Of a stretch of DNA of 33,489 nucleotides, positions 22,309-32,146 are shown in pieces; within the stretch, counting starts at the first letter, position 1; each line of letters starts with the position of its first letter. Below the pieces are notes generated by a model. The model did not search any database and was not told the origin of the DNA. It saw only the letters and a program-made list of their open reading frames with translations. The position numbers and the translations under genes were made by a program. The DNA comes from Auraticoccus cholistanensis (GTDB lineage Bacteria; Actinomycetota; Actinomycetes; Propionibacteriales; Propionibacteriaceae), in the NCBI RefSeq assembly GCF_009742705.1, contig NZ_WPCU01000008.1:71539-105027 (forward strand), in the 5' to 3' direction.

Positions 22309-24003
22309 TCAGGCGAAGGCGATGTTCAGGACGACGACCAGCACCAGGGCCAGCCCGGCCATCGGCACCGGACGCCGCCACACCGGCAGGTCCTTCTCGT
22401 CGGGGTCGACCAGGTCGGCCTTCGGGGTCTCGGAGTAGACCAGACCCTTCAGCTCGGCCACCGGCTTGGGGCGGGTCACCAGGGAGACCACGACCATCAG
22501 CACGATGTCGACCACGAACGCGGTGGCGGCGGCCACGAACGCCGCCCCCTGACCGGGCAGGTTCAGCACACCGGTCTCGGCCAGCACGAAGACGAAGACC
22601 GCCGACAGGGTGCCCGCGACCAGCCCGACCCAGCCGGCGGTCGGGGTGGCCCGCTTCCAGAACATGCCGAGCAGGAACGTGGCGAAGAGCGGGGCGTTGA
22701 AGAACCCGAAGAGCGTCTGCAGGTAGTCCATCAGGTTGGAGAAGTTCGCGGCGATCAGCGCGCTGAAGATGGCGATGATGCAGGCCGCCACGGTCGCCCA
22801 GCGACCGACCTTGAGGTAGAACTCGTCCGGCTTGTCCTTCTGGATGTACTGCTGCCAGATGTCGTAGCTGAGCACGGTGTTGAAGGCGGAGATGTTGGCC
22901 GCCATGCCGGCCATGAAGGCGGCCAGCAGACCGGCGATCGCCACCCCGAGCAGCCCGTTGGGCAGCACGTCGCGCATCAGCAGCAGCAGGGAGTCGTTGT
23001 AGGTGACGCCGGTGGCGCCGGCCGCGGCCTCGCCCTGCTCGGCGTAGACGCGCTTGTACTCGGCCAGCTCGCCGACCAGCACCGCGGCGATCATGCCGGG
23101 GATGATGACGATGAAGGGCACGAACATCTTGGGGAAGGCGCCGATGATCGGGGTCATCCGGGCGGCGGTGATGTCCTTGGACGCCATCGCGCGCTGGACC
23201 TCGACGAAGTTGGTGGTCCAGTAGCCGAACGACAGCACGAAGCCCAGACCCAGCACGATGCCCACCACGCTGAGCACCGGGTTCTGGAAGCCCGACAGGT
23301 CGGTGCCCGGCCAGGCGTTCAGCTGCTCCGCGCCGCCGATCTCGTCACCGCGGACCCGGTCCAGCATCCCCTGCCAGCCGCCGACCTTGTGCAGACCGAT
23401 CAGGGTGAGGGGGAGCAGCGCGGCGACGATGACGAAGAACTGCAGCACCTCGTTGTAGATGGCCGCGCTCAGCCCGCCCAGCGTGATGTAGGCCAGCACG
23501 ATGGCGGCGGCCACCACCAGACCCAGCCACATCGGCCAGCCCAGCAGCCGGTTGACGATCGTGCCCAGCAGGTACAGGTTCACGCCGGCGATGAGGATCT
23601 GGGCCAGCGCGAAGGAGAGGGCGTTGACCAGGTGGGCACCGGTGCCGAACCGCATCCGCATGAACTCCGGCACCGAGCGGACCTTGGAGCCGTAGTAGAA
23701 GGGCATCATCACCACGCCCAGGAACAGCATCGCGGGCACGGCGCCGATCCAGAAGTAGTGGAACGTCGGGTAGCCGTACTGGGCGCCGTTGGCCGACATG
23801 CCCATCACCTCGACCGCGCCGAGGTTGGCCGAGATGAAGGCCAGCCCCGTCACCCAGGCCGGCAGCGAGCGGCCCGAGAGGAAGAACTCGATCGAGTTCG
23901 AGACCCCGCGCTTGGCGTAGATGCCGACGCCGAGGACGAAGACGAAGTAGAGCGCGATCAGCAGGTAGTCCACCAGCTGCGCGTCCAGCCTGATCTCGGT
24001 CAC
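22309..24003 (-). CDS. Sodium:solute symporter (SSS/SLC5 family)
   Basis: A 564-residue protein with 13-14 membrane helices and the LeuT-like core of the SSS family. Recognisable parts are FFLSGRSLPAWVTGLAFISANLGAVE (helix 1, sodium-site region), the GYPTFHYFWIG loop, AYITLGGLSAAIYNEVLQFFVI, and FAxANI-like MAANISAFNTVLSYDIWQQY near the C-terminal helices. The helix-1 region most resembles the sodium/sugar (SglT, vSGLT) branch rather than the proline or pantothenate carriers, so a sugar or similar solute is likely, with moderate certainty. I chose GTG 24003 because AGGGAGG lies six bases upstream. A textbook promoter precedes it. Confidence 0.91.
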   Translation of the reverse strand: MTEIRLDAQLVDYLLIALYFVFVLGVGIYAKRGVSNSIEFFLSGRSLPAWVTGLAFISANLGAVEVMGMSANGAQYGYPTFHYFWIGAVPAMLFLGVVMMPFYYGSKVRSVPEFMRMRFGTGAHLVNALSFALAQILIAGVNLYLLGTIVNRLLGWPMWLGLVVAAAIVLAYITLGGLSAAIYNEVLQFFVIVAALLPLTLIGLHKVGGWQGMLDRVRGDEIGGAEQLNAWPGTDLSGFQNPVLSVVGIVLGLGFVLSFGYWTTNFVEVQRAMASKDITAARMTPIIGAFPKMFVPFIVIIPGMIAAVLVGELAEYKRVYAEQGEAAAGATGVTYNDSLLLLMRDVLPNGLLGVAIAGLLAAFMAGMAANISAFNTVLSYDIWQQYIQKDKPDEFYLKVGRWATVAACIIAIFSALIAANFSNLMDYLQTLFGFFNAPLFATFLLGMFWKRATPTAGWVGLVAGTLSAVFVFVLAETGVLNLPGQGAAFVAAATAFVVDIVLMVVVSLVTRPKPVAELKGLVYSETPKADLVDPDEKDLPVWRRPVPMAGLALVLVVVLNIAFA

Positions 24004-24031
24004 CGAGGCCTCCCTGTCCCGGCCGGAGGCC

Positions 24032-24043
24032 GTTGGTAGCAAC
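24032..24043. promoter_or_regulatory. Small inverted repeat at the symporter transcription start
   Basis: GTTGGTAGCAAC has GTTG/CAAC arms and lies where transcription from the promoter at 24050-24078 should begin. It is a possible operator, but the arms are short. Confidence 0.3.
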
Positions 24044-24049
24044 TGGTCC

Positions 24050-24078
24050 GGTCTACCGCCATAAAGCAGCGGCGTCAA
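24050..24078 (-). promoter_or_regulatory. Promoter of the symporter operon
   Basis: On the minus strand TTGACG (24078-24073) and TAGACC (24055-24050) are separated by exactly 17 bases, one of the best housekeeping-type promoters in the window. The predicted leader is about 40 bases and includes AGGGAGG. Confidence 0.7.
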
Positions 24079-24127
24079 TCGGGGCCGCGGGCGTCCTTCG
24101 TGCCGCAGACCCCGCTGGCCCCGGACG

Positions 24128-24169
24128 CCGCAGGGGCGGGCACCGGTCGTCCGGTACCCGCCCCTGCGG
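24128..24169 (-). terminator. Terminator of the M6 protease gene
   Basis: Arms 24128-24146 and 24151-24169 form a 19-bp stem with one C-A mismatch and a TCGT loop, 20 bases after the protease stop on the minus strand. No U tract follows. Confidence 0.8.
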
Positions 24170-24189
24170 TGCGCTGCGCTCTCAGCCGC

Positions 24190-27024
24190 TCAGCTGTCGG
24201 CCTTCGGCGGCTGCACGACGACCTGGGCGATCGAGTTGTCCGCACGGGTCTTGCCCACGGTGAGCTTGACGCCGTACGGCTCGGTGGGGTCGCCGTCGCC
24301 CAGCGGCACGGGCAGGCCCACGTCGAGCCCGTAGAGCTCGGGCAGCGGCTCGCCGTCGGCGTCGACCACCCGGACCGGGTACGGCTCGTTGTCGCCGTTG
24401 GGCAGCACGACCGAGGCGTCGACGTCGCGGAAGTACAGGCTGTCGCCGCGCACCTCGATGCCCGGGTACCAGCCCTGGGAGTCGTCGAAGGTCTGCACCG
24501 CCGGCAGCGACGGGAAGTCGGTGCAGAACTCGGTGGTCCAGTCCTCGCCCGGCACCTCGGCCAGGCACTCGGTGAACGGCTTGGTGGCCGACCCGAACGC
24601 CGCGTTGGACGACTGCGGGCGCGAGGGCAGGTTGTTCAGCACCGACGGGTCCTTCTCGGCCGCCTCGCCGGTGCGGCGCAGCGGGTCGAAGTGGCTGTCG
24701 ACGATCAGCAGCCCGCCCTTGCTGCCCACGCTGGGCAGGTCGTTGGTGGTGGCCAGCACGGGGTTGGCGTCGCCGTAGGTGGTGTCGCGGTACCAGACCA
24801 GCAGGCCGGGGGCGTTGTAGGCCACCCGCTCCACCTTCCACGGGCCGAAGTTGGCGTAGGTGGTGTCGTAGGTGTACTTCAGGCCCTCGTCGAAGCCGTC
24901 GTAGTTGCGCCACTCGGCCAGGTAGTACTGCGCCCGCTCCAGCTGGCCGTCGGTGATGTTCCAGCCGGTGCCGGGATCGCTGCCGGGGACGAAGGTGCCG
25001 ACCTCGGGGACCCAGCCGTTGGCCCCGCCCTCGACGTCGTCGCTCCAGACCACGTCGCTGCCGGAGGTCACCGAGAAGTCGTCGGCGAACCAGCCGCGCT
25101 CCAGGTAGGCCGCGTCGGTGGCCAGCCGCAGCCGGACCTGGACCTCCTGGCCGGCGTACCCGGAGAGGTCGACGTAGTCGTGGCGCCACCCGTCGGAGGA
25201 CCCGGTCAGGCCGTAGCGCTTGTCGCCGAAGCCGGCGAGGTTGCCGTTCGGGTCGGGGTAGCCCTCCGGGGTGGAGACCTCGACGCCGGAGCTGTCGAAC
25301 ACCTTCTGCTCGGTCCAGCTGCTGCCGCCGTCGGTGGACACCTCGACGAAGCCGAAGTCCCAGTCCTCCTCGATGACGTAGTCGTTCCACATCCAGAACT
25401 TGGGGTCGGTCTCCGGCACGTCGATCGTGCGGGTCAGCGTCCAGTCGCCCCAGTCGCCGTCCTGCCCGCTCCACCACATGGCGTCGCCGCTGTGCGGCTC
25501 ACCCAGGTGCTGGATCTTGTTGGGCAGGTTGATCAGCAGACCGTCCTCGCTGCCGCGGGGGGTCCGGGAGGTCTGGCCCACCTGCACGGTGCGGCGGCGG
25601 TCCCCGGGGCCGAGCTCCAGCGGGTCGACCCAGCCCAGCACCCACTTGTCCCACAGGCCCATGTGGGTGGGCATGCTCTGGAAGATCGGGCCGGCGTGGC
25701 TGCCCGAGCTCATCAGGTCCCAGAAGTCGACGTCGGACTCGCCGCCGCTGGAGGTGTCGTAGAGGTCGGGCAGACCCAGGTCGTGGCCGTACTCGTGGGC
25801 GAACACACCGACCCCGGAGTCCTCGGGCTGGACGATGTAGTTGCTGATCCGCACGCCGGTGTCGCCGATCTCGGGGGCGTCGGCCAGCGCGGAGCTGTGC
25901 GCCCAGATGGCGTAGGTGCCCTCGGCGCCGCCGCCGCCGGACTTGTCCGCGCCGGCGTGCACCAGCACCAGGTGGTCGATGACGCCGTCCGGCTCGTAGA
26001 CGTCGCCGTCGCCGTCCACGTCACCCTGGTCCTCGATGTCGTAGTCGGCCCAGGGGAAGTCCGGGTCCATCTCGTGGAGCTTGTTCACCGCGTCCAGGGC
26101 CATCTGCTGGGGGCCTCCGCTACCGGGGTAGCCCTCCATGTCCTGGATCCGGCCGGCGTCCCAGTTGCCCTCCTCGTCCTGCTGGCAGACGTCGGCGGCG
26201 TAGTAGGCCTCGGAGTGGTCGAGCTGGATCCACGGGGTGGCCTCGCCGGTGACGGTGTAGGCGCCCTTCGACATCTCCTCGTACATCGCCTTCATGGTGT
26301 AGCCGGAGATGTCGAAGCCGGGCTCGCCGTCGGGGCCGGTCAGGTCGGGACGGACCCGCTCGGTGATGCCCTCGTCGGTGTAGAGCATCCGGTTGTAGTG
26401 CTCGGAGGAGAAGTCCTCGACCCAGAAGGAGACGTTGTCCTCGCCCTCGGGGTGGTCGGCGGGGTTCGGGATGTTGTTGTGCGTCGGCCCGGCCGGGACG
26501 TCCTCGGCCGGCACGCAGGTGCGGTCGCCGTTGACCGAGAGGGGCACCATCACGCCGGACCAGTCGTAGGTCACGTCCTCGTCGTACTCGACCAGCAGGG
26601 TCAGCAGCCGGGCCTCCTGGGTGGCCGGCGCCTGCTTGAACTGGCGCGGGTTCTGCCCCGTCCTGACGGCCTTCTGCTCGGCCTCCACCAGCGCCTCCGC
26701 GGCCCGCGGGTTGCCCTGCGCGTGCTTGCGCTCGAAGGCCGCGGTCTCGGCGGCGGCCCGGGCGGCCCCGGGGGACCCCTGGGCGCCCTCCTCGACCTCG
26801 ACGTCCTCGCTCACCGCGGGCTCGACCTGGGGTGCGGCGTAGTTGATGTAGTAGTCGTCGGGGCCGTAGGGGTTGGGGGCCGACGGCTCCGCGGCGGCGG
26901 GGCCCGGCACCGAGGCGAGCGAGCCGCCCAGCACCAGGGCCAGCACGGACGCCCCCGCCAGCAGCGGGGTGCGGACGCGTCGGAGGCCCCGGCTCGCCGG
27001 GCCGTGGGAGGTGGGTTGCGGCAC
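24190..27024 (-). CDS. Secreted M6-family metalloprotease (immune inhibitor A-like)
   Basis: A 944-residue preproprotein. Residues 1 to about 46 are a signal peptide: Arg-rich start, hydrophobic core LLAGASVLALVLGGSLA, cleavage near GPAAA-EP. A propeptide (about 47-130) leads into the M6 domain, with a calcium-type Asp cluster DVDGDGDVYEPDGVIDH near 335-350 and the zinc site HEYGHDLGLPD (His410, His414 and the following motif). Downstream are the conserved SGSHAG and M6 C-terminal regions, with a beta-rich GWFADDFSV segment. Immune inhibitor A degrades host antibacterial peptides in Bacillus thuringiensis; in environmental actinobacteria nutrient proteolysis is as likely. GTG 27024 has AGAAGAGG about eight bases upstream. 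Cell-wall anchoring signals are absent. Confidence 0.93.
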   Translation of the reverse strand: MPQPTSHGPASRGLRRVRTPLLAGASVLALVLGGSLASVPGPAAAEPSAPNPYGPDDYYINYAAPQVEPAVSEDVEVEEGAQGSPGAARAAAETAAFERKHAQGNPRAAEALVEAEQKAVRTGQNPRQFKQAPATQEARLLTLLVEYDEDVTYDWSGVMVPLSVNGDRTCVPAEDVPAGPTHNNIPNPADHPEGEDNVSFWVEDFSSEHYNRMLYTDEGITERVRPDLTGPDGEPGFDISGYTMKAMYEEMSKGAYTVTGEATPWIQLDHSEAYYAADVCQQDEEGNWDAGRIQDMEGYPGSGGPQQMALDAVNKLHEMDPDFPWADYDIEDQGDVDGDGDVYEPDGVIDHLVLVHAGADKSGGGGAEGTYAIWAHSSALADAPEIGDTGVRISNYIVQPEDSGVGVFAHEYGHDLGLPDLYDTSSGGESDVDFWDLMSSGSHAGPIFQSMPTHMGLWDKWVLGWVDPLELGPGDRRRTVQVGQTSRTPRGSEDGLLINLPNKIQHLGEPHSGDAMWWSGQDGDWGDWTLTRTIDVPETDPKFWMWNDYVIEEDWDFGFVEVSTDGGSSWTEQKVFDSSGVEVSTPEGYPDPNGNLAGFGDKRYGLTGSSDGWRHDYVDLSGYAGQEVQVRLRLATDAAYLERGWFADDFSVTSGSDVVWSDDVEGGANGWVPEVGTFVPGSDPGTGWNITDGQLERAQYYLAEWRNYDGFDEGLKYTYDTTYANFGPWKVERVAYNAPGLLVWYRDTTYGDANPVLATTNDLPSVGSKGGLLIVDSHFDPLRRTGEAAEKDPSVLNNLPSRPQSSNAAFGSATKPFTECLAEVPGEDWTTEFCTDFPSLPAVQTFDDSQGWYPGIEVRGDSLYFRDVDASVVLPNGDNEPYPVRVVDADGEPLPELYGLDVGLPVPLGDGDPTEPYGVKLTVGKTRADNSIAQVVVQPPKADS

Positions 27025-27047
27025 GGATATGCCTCTTCTCTGAGTTC

Positions 27048-27092
27048 GAGGTGCCTCGGTTCCGAGGTGTCTCGGTCTCGAGGTGCCTGGGG
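27048..27092. repeat. Three 16-bp tandem repeats with internal dyads in the M6 leader
   Basis: GAGGTGCCTCGGT-, GAGGTGTCTCGGT- and GAGGTGCCTGGGG-type units start at 27048, 27064 and 27080. Each unit is itself a near-palindrome (CGAGG-TG-CCTCG). They lie 24 bases upstream of the protease start, inside the probable transcript leader. Roles as operator sites, RNA hairpins or simple repeat expansion are all possible. Confidence 0.75.
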
Positions 27093-27206
27093 GTAGGGGC
27101 ACGGTCGGCCGCAGACGGCCCGCTGCGGGGTCGGCGCGAAAGGGGTCGTGCTCGTGCTGTCGATCCTCGGACGGCAGAACCTGCGCTGGCGAGGGCTGCC
27201 GGTGCG

Positions 27207-27212
27207 ACGTTA
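27207..27212 (-). promoter_or_regulatory. Putative promoter of the M6 protease
   Basis: TAACGT on the minus strand, preceded by TGG (an extended -10). CTGCCG, 18 bases further upstream, is a weak -35 candidate. It would give a leader of about 175 bases containing the three tandem repeats. Confidence 0.4.
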
Positions 27213-27261
27213 CCAAACTGTGACATCCGTCGGCAGGGGTCGCGCAGCCCCCGGGGACGAC

Positions 27262-27290
27262 GAAGGGGCGGACCTCTGGGAGGTCCGCCC
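27262..27290 (-). terminator. Terminator of citrate synthase
   Basis: A perfect 13-bp stem (27262-27274 with 27278-27290) with a TGG loop, 11 bases after the stop on the minus strand. No U tract. Confidence 0.85.
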
Positions 27291-27301
27291 CTCGGCGGTG
27301 C

Positions 27302-28567
<1,266 letters not shown>

Positions 28568-28573
28568 GGGGTC

Positions 28574-28603
28574 AAGATAGGGGCTGCTCAGGGGGCGGGC
28601 GAA
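28574..28603 (-). promoter_or_regulatory. Promoter of a probable leaderless gltA transcript
   Basis: On the minus strand TTCGCC (28603-28598), 18 bases, TATCTT (28579-28574), then six bases (GACCCC) and the ATG. No Shine-Dalgarno sequence fits in the gap. Confidence 0.55.
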
Positions 28604-28654
28604 TCCCGCCCCCCGGCCGGGGGCCCGGTGCGCGGACGGGCCCGCTCGCCGGTT

Positions 28655-28683
28655 TTGACCCGCGGGGGGTCGGCGAGTAGTCT
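28655..28683 (+). promoter_or_regulatory. Promoter of rplM-rpsI-glmM
   Basis: TTGACC (28655-28660) and TAGTCT (28678-28683) with exactly 17 bases between them. The transcript would start near 28690 and have a leader of about 160 bases. Confidence 0.8.
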
Positions 28684-28689
28684 GAGCCG

Positions 28690-28849
28690 CTGTTGCGCTG
28701 AGGTGTGCCCGCTGTGTGGTCACGGCCCGCCAGGACTGCTGTCCAGGTGGCCGACCGGCCCGGTGGCGGCGCCCGGCGCAGTCCACAGATGTCAGTTCCA
28801 GACGCTGGCCGACGGTCGGCGGCAACACTACGGAAGATGGTCCACGAGC
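28690..28849 (+). other. Long leader of rplM
   Basis: About 160 non-coding bases between the predicted start of transcription and the GTG of rplM. It can fold locally: CCAGGAC-TGCT-GTCCAGG (about 28729-28746, one mismatch) is the clearest hairpin. Ribosomal protein L13 leaders regulate rplM-rpsI in other phyla; a similar role here is only a suggestion, and I do not recognise a known RNA motif. Confidence 0.4.
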
Positions 28850-29314
28850 GTGTCTACGTACAGCCCGAAGCCTGGCGAGGTGACCAGGGAATGGCATGTC
28901 ATCGATGCCGAAGACGTCGTGCTGGGTCGCCTGGCCGTGTCGGCCGCCACCCTGCTGCGCGGTAAGCACAAGCCGACCTACGCACCGCACGTCGACGGCG
29001 GGGACTTCGTGGTGATCGTCAACGCCGCCAAGATCGCCCTGACCGGCAACAAGCGGACGGACAAGATGGCCTACCGCCACTCCGGCCGTCCCGGCGGCCT
29101 GTCGGCGGTCAGCTACGGCGAGCTGCTGAAGAAGGACCCGCGCCGCGCCGTCGAGGCGGCGGTGTGGGGCATGCTCCCCAAGAACAAGCTGAGCCGGCAG
29201 CAGCTGCGCAAGCTGAAGGTCTACGCGGGCCCCGAGCACCCGCACAAGGCCCAGCAGCCGGCCGACTACCAGATCACCCAGATCTCCCAGACCGCTCCGT
29301 CGGTCGACCAGTGA
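28850..29314 (+). CDS. rplM: Ribosomal protein L13 (uL13)
   Basis: A 154-residue protein, close to the usual 142-150. Signature parts are [28 protein letters not shown], the [24 protein letters not shown] block, [19 protein letters not shown] and [27 protein letters not shown]13 is an early-assembly 50S protein binding 23S rRNA. GTG 28850 gives the standard actinobacterial N-terminus; its ribosome binding site is poor (GGAAGATGG at about 12 bases). The gene overlaps a possible rpsI start by four bases. Confidence 0.97.
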   Translation: MSTYSPKPGEVTREWHVIDAEDVVLGRLAVSAATLLRGKHKPTYAPHVDGGDFVVIVNAAKIALTGNKRTDKMAYRHSGRPGGLSAVSYGELLKKDPRRAVEAAVWGMLPKNKLSRQQLRKLKVYAGPEHPHKAQQPADYQITQISQTAPSVDQ

Positions 29315-29340
29315 GCACCGCGAGCACCGAGGACCAGACC

Positions 29341-29859
29341 GTGACTGAGATCGCTGACGAGACCGTCGAGACGACGCCCTTCAACGAGGGCGACCGCGAG
29401 ATCGCCTACCGCTCCGAGAGCGGCACGGGCCCCGGCCAGCAGGCGTCCTCCACCGGGCGCGCCGCCGTGGTGGCTCCCGGCGCGGCCACCGGCCGCCGCA
29501 AGGAGGCCATCGCCCGCGTGCGCATCGTCCCCGGCTCCGGCCAGTGGACGATCAACGGCCGCACCCTGGACAGCTACTTCCCGAACAAGGTGCACCAGCA
29601 GATCGTCTCCGAGCCCTTCATCACCGCCGGTGTCGAGGGCTCCTACGACGTCATCGCCCGCCTGCACGGCGGCGGCGTGACCGGCCAGGCCGGCGCGCTG
29701 CGCCTCGGCGTGGCCCGCGCGCTGAACGCCGTCGACGCCGAGGCCAGCCGCCCGGCGCTGAAGAAGGCCGGCATGCTCACCCGCGACGCGCGGATCAAGG
29801 AGCGCAAGAAGGCCGGTCTGAAGAAGGCCCGCAAGGCTCCGCAGTACAGCAAGCGCTGA
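29341..29859 (+). CDS. rpsI: Ribosomal protein S9 (uS9)
   Basis: A 172-residue protein from this start. The first 45 or so residues are an acidic, Thr/Glu-rich extension seen in actinobacterial S9. The S9 domain begins at [17 protein letters not shown] and includes [33 protein letters not shown] and the invariant C-terminus [12 protein letters not shown], whose last residues contact P-site tRNA. I chose GTG 29341 because GAGGA lies seven bases upstream. An in-frame GTG at 29311 overlaps the rplM stop (GTGA) and would add 10 residues; translational coupling makes it a real alternative. glmM follows five bases after the stop. Confidence 0.95.
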   Translation: MTEIADETVETTPFNEGDREIAYRSESGTGPGQQASSTGRAAVVAPGAATGRRKEAIARVRIVPGSGQWTINGRTLDSYFPNKVHQQIVSEPFITAGVEGSYDVIARLHGGGVTGQAGALRLGVARALNAVDAEASRPALKKAGMLTRDARIKERKKAGLKKARKAPQYSKR

Positions 29860-29864
29860 TCGGC

Positions 29865-31235
29865 GTGGGGCGTCTCTTCGGCACCGACGGGGTGCGGGGG
29901 CGGGCGAACCACGATCTGACCGCCGAGGTCGCCCTGGAGCTCTCCGTCGCCGCCGCCCACGTGCTGGGCGAGGCGGGGGAGTTCCGGGGCGGCCGTCCGC
30001 GTGCCCTGGTCGGCCGCGACCCGCGCGCCTCGGGGGAGTTCCTCGAGGCCGCCGTGGTCGCCGGGCTGGCCAGCGCCGGCGTGGACGTGGTGCGGCTCGG
30101 CGTGGTGCCCACGCCGGGGGTCGCCTGGCTGACCGGGGACGTCCGTGCCGACCTCGGCGTGATGATCTCCGCCAGCCACAACCCGATGCCCGACAACGGC
30201 ATCAAGTTCTTCGCCCGCGGCGGGGTCAAGCTCGACGACCAGGTCGAGGACACCATCGAGGCCCGGCTGCGTGAGCCCTGGCAGCGGCCCACCGGTGCCG
30301 GCGTCGGCCGGGTCGTCGACGACACCGCCCTGATCGAGGGCTACGTCGCCCACCTGGTGGGCAGTCTCAACGGCCCGCAGGGCGACGAGGCCGCGGTCAG
30401 CCTCGAGGGCATCACGGTGGTGGTCGACTGCGCGAACGGCGCGGCCTCGATGACGGCCGTCGCCGCCTTCGAGACCCAGGGCGCCACGGTGGTGGCCATC
30501 CACGCCGAGCCCGACGGCGTCAACATCAACGACAACTGCGGCTCCACCCACATGGACGACCTCCGCCGCGCGGTCGTGCAGCACGGCGCCGACCTGGGCA
30601 TCGCCCTCGACGGCGACGCCGACCGCTGCCTGGCCGTCGACGCCCAGGGCGACCTGGTCGACGGCGACCAGATCCTGGCCGTGCTGGCGCTGGCCATGAA
30701 GGAGGCCGGGACGCTGACCGGCGACACCGTGGTGGCCACCGTGATGAGCAACCTCGGCTTCGTCAACGCGATGCGCGACCACGGCATCCAGGTGGTCCAG
30801 ACCAAGGTCGGTGACCGCTACGTCCTGGAGGCGATGAACCGCGGCGGCTTCGCCCTCGGCGGCGAGCAGTCGGGTCACGTGGTGCTCTCCCAGTACGCCA
30901 CCACCGGCGACGGCGCCCTCACCGCGCTGCACCTGATGGCCCGGATGGCCAGCAGCGGCCGGTCGCTGGCCGAGCTCGCCAAGGTGATGACCCGGTTGCC
31001 GCAGGTGCTGGTCAACGTCAACGACGTCGACAAGTCCCAGGCCGGCACCCACCCCGAGCTGCTGGCCGCGGTCGAGCAGGCCTCGGCCGAGCTCGGGTCG
31101 GGCGGACGGGTGCTGCTGCGCCCCTCGGGCACCGAGTCGCTGGTGCGGGTGATGGTCGAGGCCCAGAGCTACGAGCACGCCCAGCAGGTGGCGGAGTCGC
31201 TGGCCGGGGTCGTCCGCACCACGCTCGGGCGCTGA
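29865..31235 (+). CDS. glmM: Phosphoglucosamine mutase
   Basis: A 456-residue enzyme. It starts [12 protein letters not shown], has the phosphoserine loop SASHNP (102-107, with Ser104 as the phosphorylated residue), the metal-binding DGDADR (249-254), the sugar-binding GEQSGHVV loop, and the phosphate-binding RPSGTES (419-425). These distinguish GlmM from phosphomannomutases. It converts glucosamine-6-phosphate to glucosamine-1-phosphate for UDP-GlcNAc and peptidoglycan. The GTG start lies five bases after rpsI with no good ribosome binding site, so translation is probably coupled. The rplM-rpsI-glmM order is conserved among actinobacteria. Confidence 0.97.
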   Translation: MGRLFGTDGVRGRANHDLTAEVALELSVAAAHVLGEAGEFRGGRPRALVGRDPRASGEFLEAAVVAGLASAGVDVVRLGVVPTPGVAWLTGDVRADLGVMISASHNPMPDNGIKFFARGGVKLDDQVEDTIEARLREPWQRPTGAGVGRVVDDTALIEGYVAHLVGSLNGPQGDEAAVSLEGITVVVDCANGAASMTAVAAFETQGATVVAIHAEPDGVNINDNCGSTHMDDLRRAVVQHGADLGIALDGDADRCLAVDAQGDLVDGDQILAVLALAMKEAGTLTGDTVVATVMSNLGFVNAMRDHGIQVVQTKVGDRYVLEAMNRGGFALGGEQSGHVVLSQYATTGDGALTALHLMARMASSGRSLAELAKVMTRLPQVLVNVNDVDKSQAGTHPELLAAVEQASAELGSGGRVLLRPSGTESLVRVMVEAQSYEHAQQVAESLAGVVRTTLGR

Positions 31236-31260
31236 CCCGAGCGGGCTGGGGGAGGACGGC

Positions 31261-32133
31261 GTGCGGTTCGGCATCACCATCCTCCCCGAGCACCCCTGGC
31301 GCACGGCCGAGCCGCTGTGGCGGGCGGCCGAGGAGCTCGGCTTCGACCACGCCTGGACCTACGACCACCTCAGCTGGGGCGGTCTGCCGGACGTTTCCTG
31401 GTACGGCACGGTGCCGACGCTCACCGCGGCCGCGCTGGTCACCAGCCGCATCCGGCTGGGCACCTTCGTCGTCTCGCCGAACTACCGCCACCCCGCCGCC
31501 TTCGTGCGCGAGGTGCTGAGCCTGCACGACGTCTCCGCCGGACGGCTGCTGCTCGGGCTGGGGGCAGGCGGGTCACCCGACGACCGGGTGCTCGGCGACG
31601 AGCCGCTGCCGCCGCGCCGGCGGGTCGACCGCCTCGTCGAGTTCACCACCCTGCTCAGCGAGCTGCTGCAGCACGACCACGTCTCGCACCGCGGTGAGTA
31701 CTACACCGCCGTGGACGCCCGCACCCTGCCGACCGACGCGGCCGACGTCCCGTTCGTGATGGCGGCCAACGGCCCCCGCTCGCTGCGGCTGGCGCTGCGC
31801 TTCGGGTCCGGGCAGCCCGACTCCGGCTGGGTGACCACCGGGCGCCGGGGCGACGACCCCGAGGAGTGGTGGGCCTCGGTGGCCGAGCTGTCGTCGATGC
31901 TGGACCGGCTGTGCGCCGAGACGGGGCAGGACCCGCGCCGCTACCTCAGCCTGGACACCGCCGTCTACGCGCTGTCCGACGTCGGGACCTTCACCGAGAT
32001 GGTCGACCGTGCCGCGGGGCTGGGCTTCACCGACCTGGTCACCCACTGGCCGCGGACCTCCGGCGTCTACGCCGGGCGCCGCGACGTGCTGGAGTCGGTG
32101 GCCGCCCTGCTCCCGCAGTGGCACGGCGTCTGA
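31261..32133 (+). CDS. LLM-class flavin/F420-dependent oxidoreductase
   Basis: A 290-residue luciferase-like TIM-barrel protein. Typical pieces are MRFGITILPEHPWRTAEPLWRAAEELGFDHAWTYDHL at the N-terminus, TSRIRLGTFVVSPNYRHPAAFVREVLSLHDVSAGRLLLGLGAG (the bulge and cofactor region), and VMAANGPRSLRLALRFG. Within actinobacteria this pattern is usual for F420-dependent rather than FMN enzymes, but the cofactor cannot be settled by reading alone. The substrate is unknown. GTG 31261 is preceded by GGGGAGGA and lies 25 bases after glmM, so it may be transcribed with it. It converges on coaA with 13 bases between stops. Confidence 0.88.
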   Translation: MRFGITILPEHPWRTAEPLWRAAEELGFDHAWTYDHLSWGGLPDVSWYGTVPTLTAAALVTSRIRLGTFVVSPNYRHPAAFVREVLSLHDVSAGRLLLGLGAGGSPDDRVLGDEPLPPRRRVDRLVEFTTLLSELLQHDHVSHRGEYYTAVDARTLPTDAADVPFVMAANGPRSLRLALRFGSGQPDSGWVTTGRRGDDPEEWWASVAELSSMLDRLCAETGQDPRRYLSLDTAVYALSDVGTFTEMVDRAAGLGFTDLVTHWPRTSGVYAGRRDVLESVAALLPQWHGV

Positions 32134-32146
32134 GCCGCCCGCGCGC

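Noticed and set aside
24190-27024. The M6 protease as a virulence or toxin system.
   Set aside because: Immune inhibitor A is a virulence factor in some Bacillus, but no other virulence gene is nearby, and secreted M6 proteases are common in free-living actinobacteria.
24100-27096. A 998-codon open frame on the plus strand opposite the M6 protease.
   Set aside because: It is antisense to a clearly recognisable protease, is dominated by Val, Gly, His, Asp and Ala from reversed high-GC codons, and has no domain signature.
29311-29340. Start of rpsI at GTG 29311.
   Set aside because: It gives an attractive four-base overlap with rplM but has no ribosome binding site, while GTG 29341 has GAGGA at good spacing. 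It is kept as an alternative.
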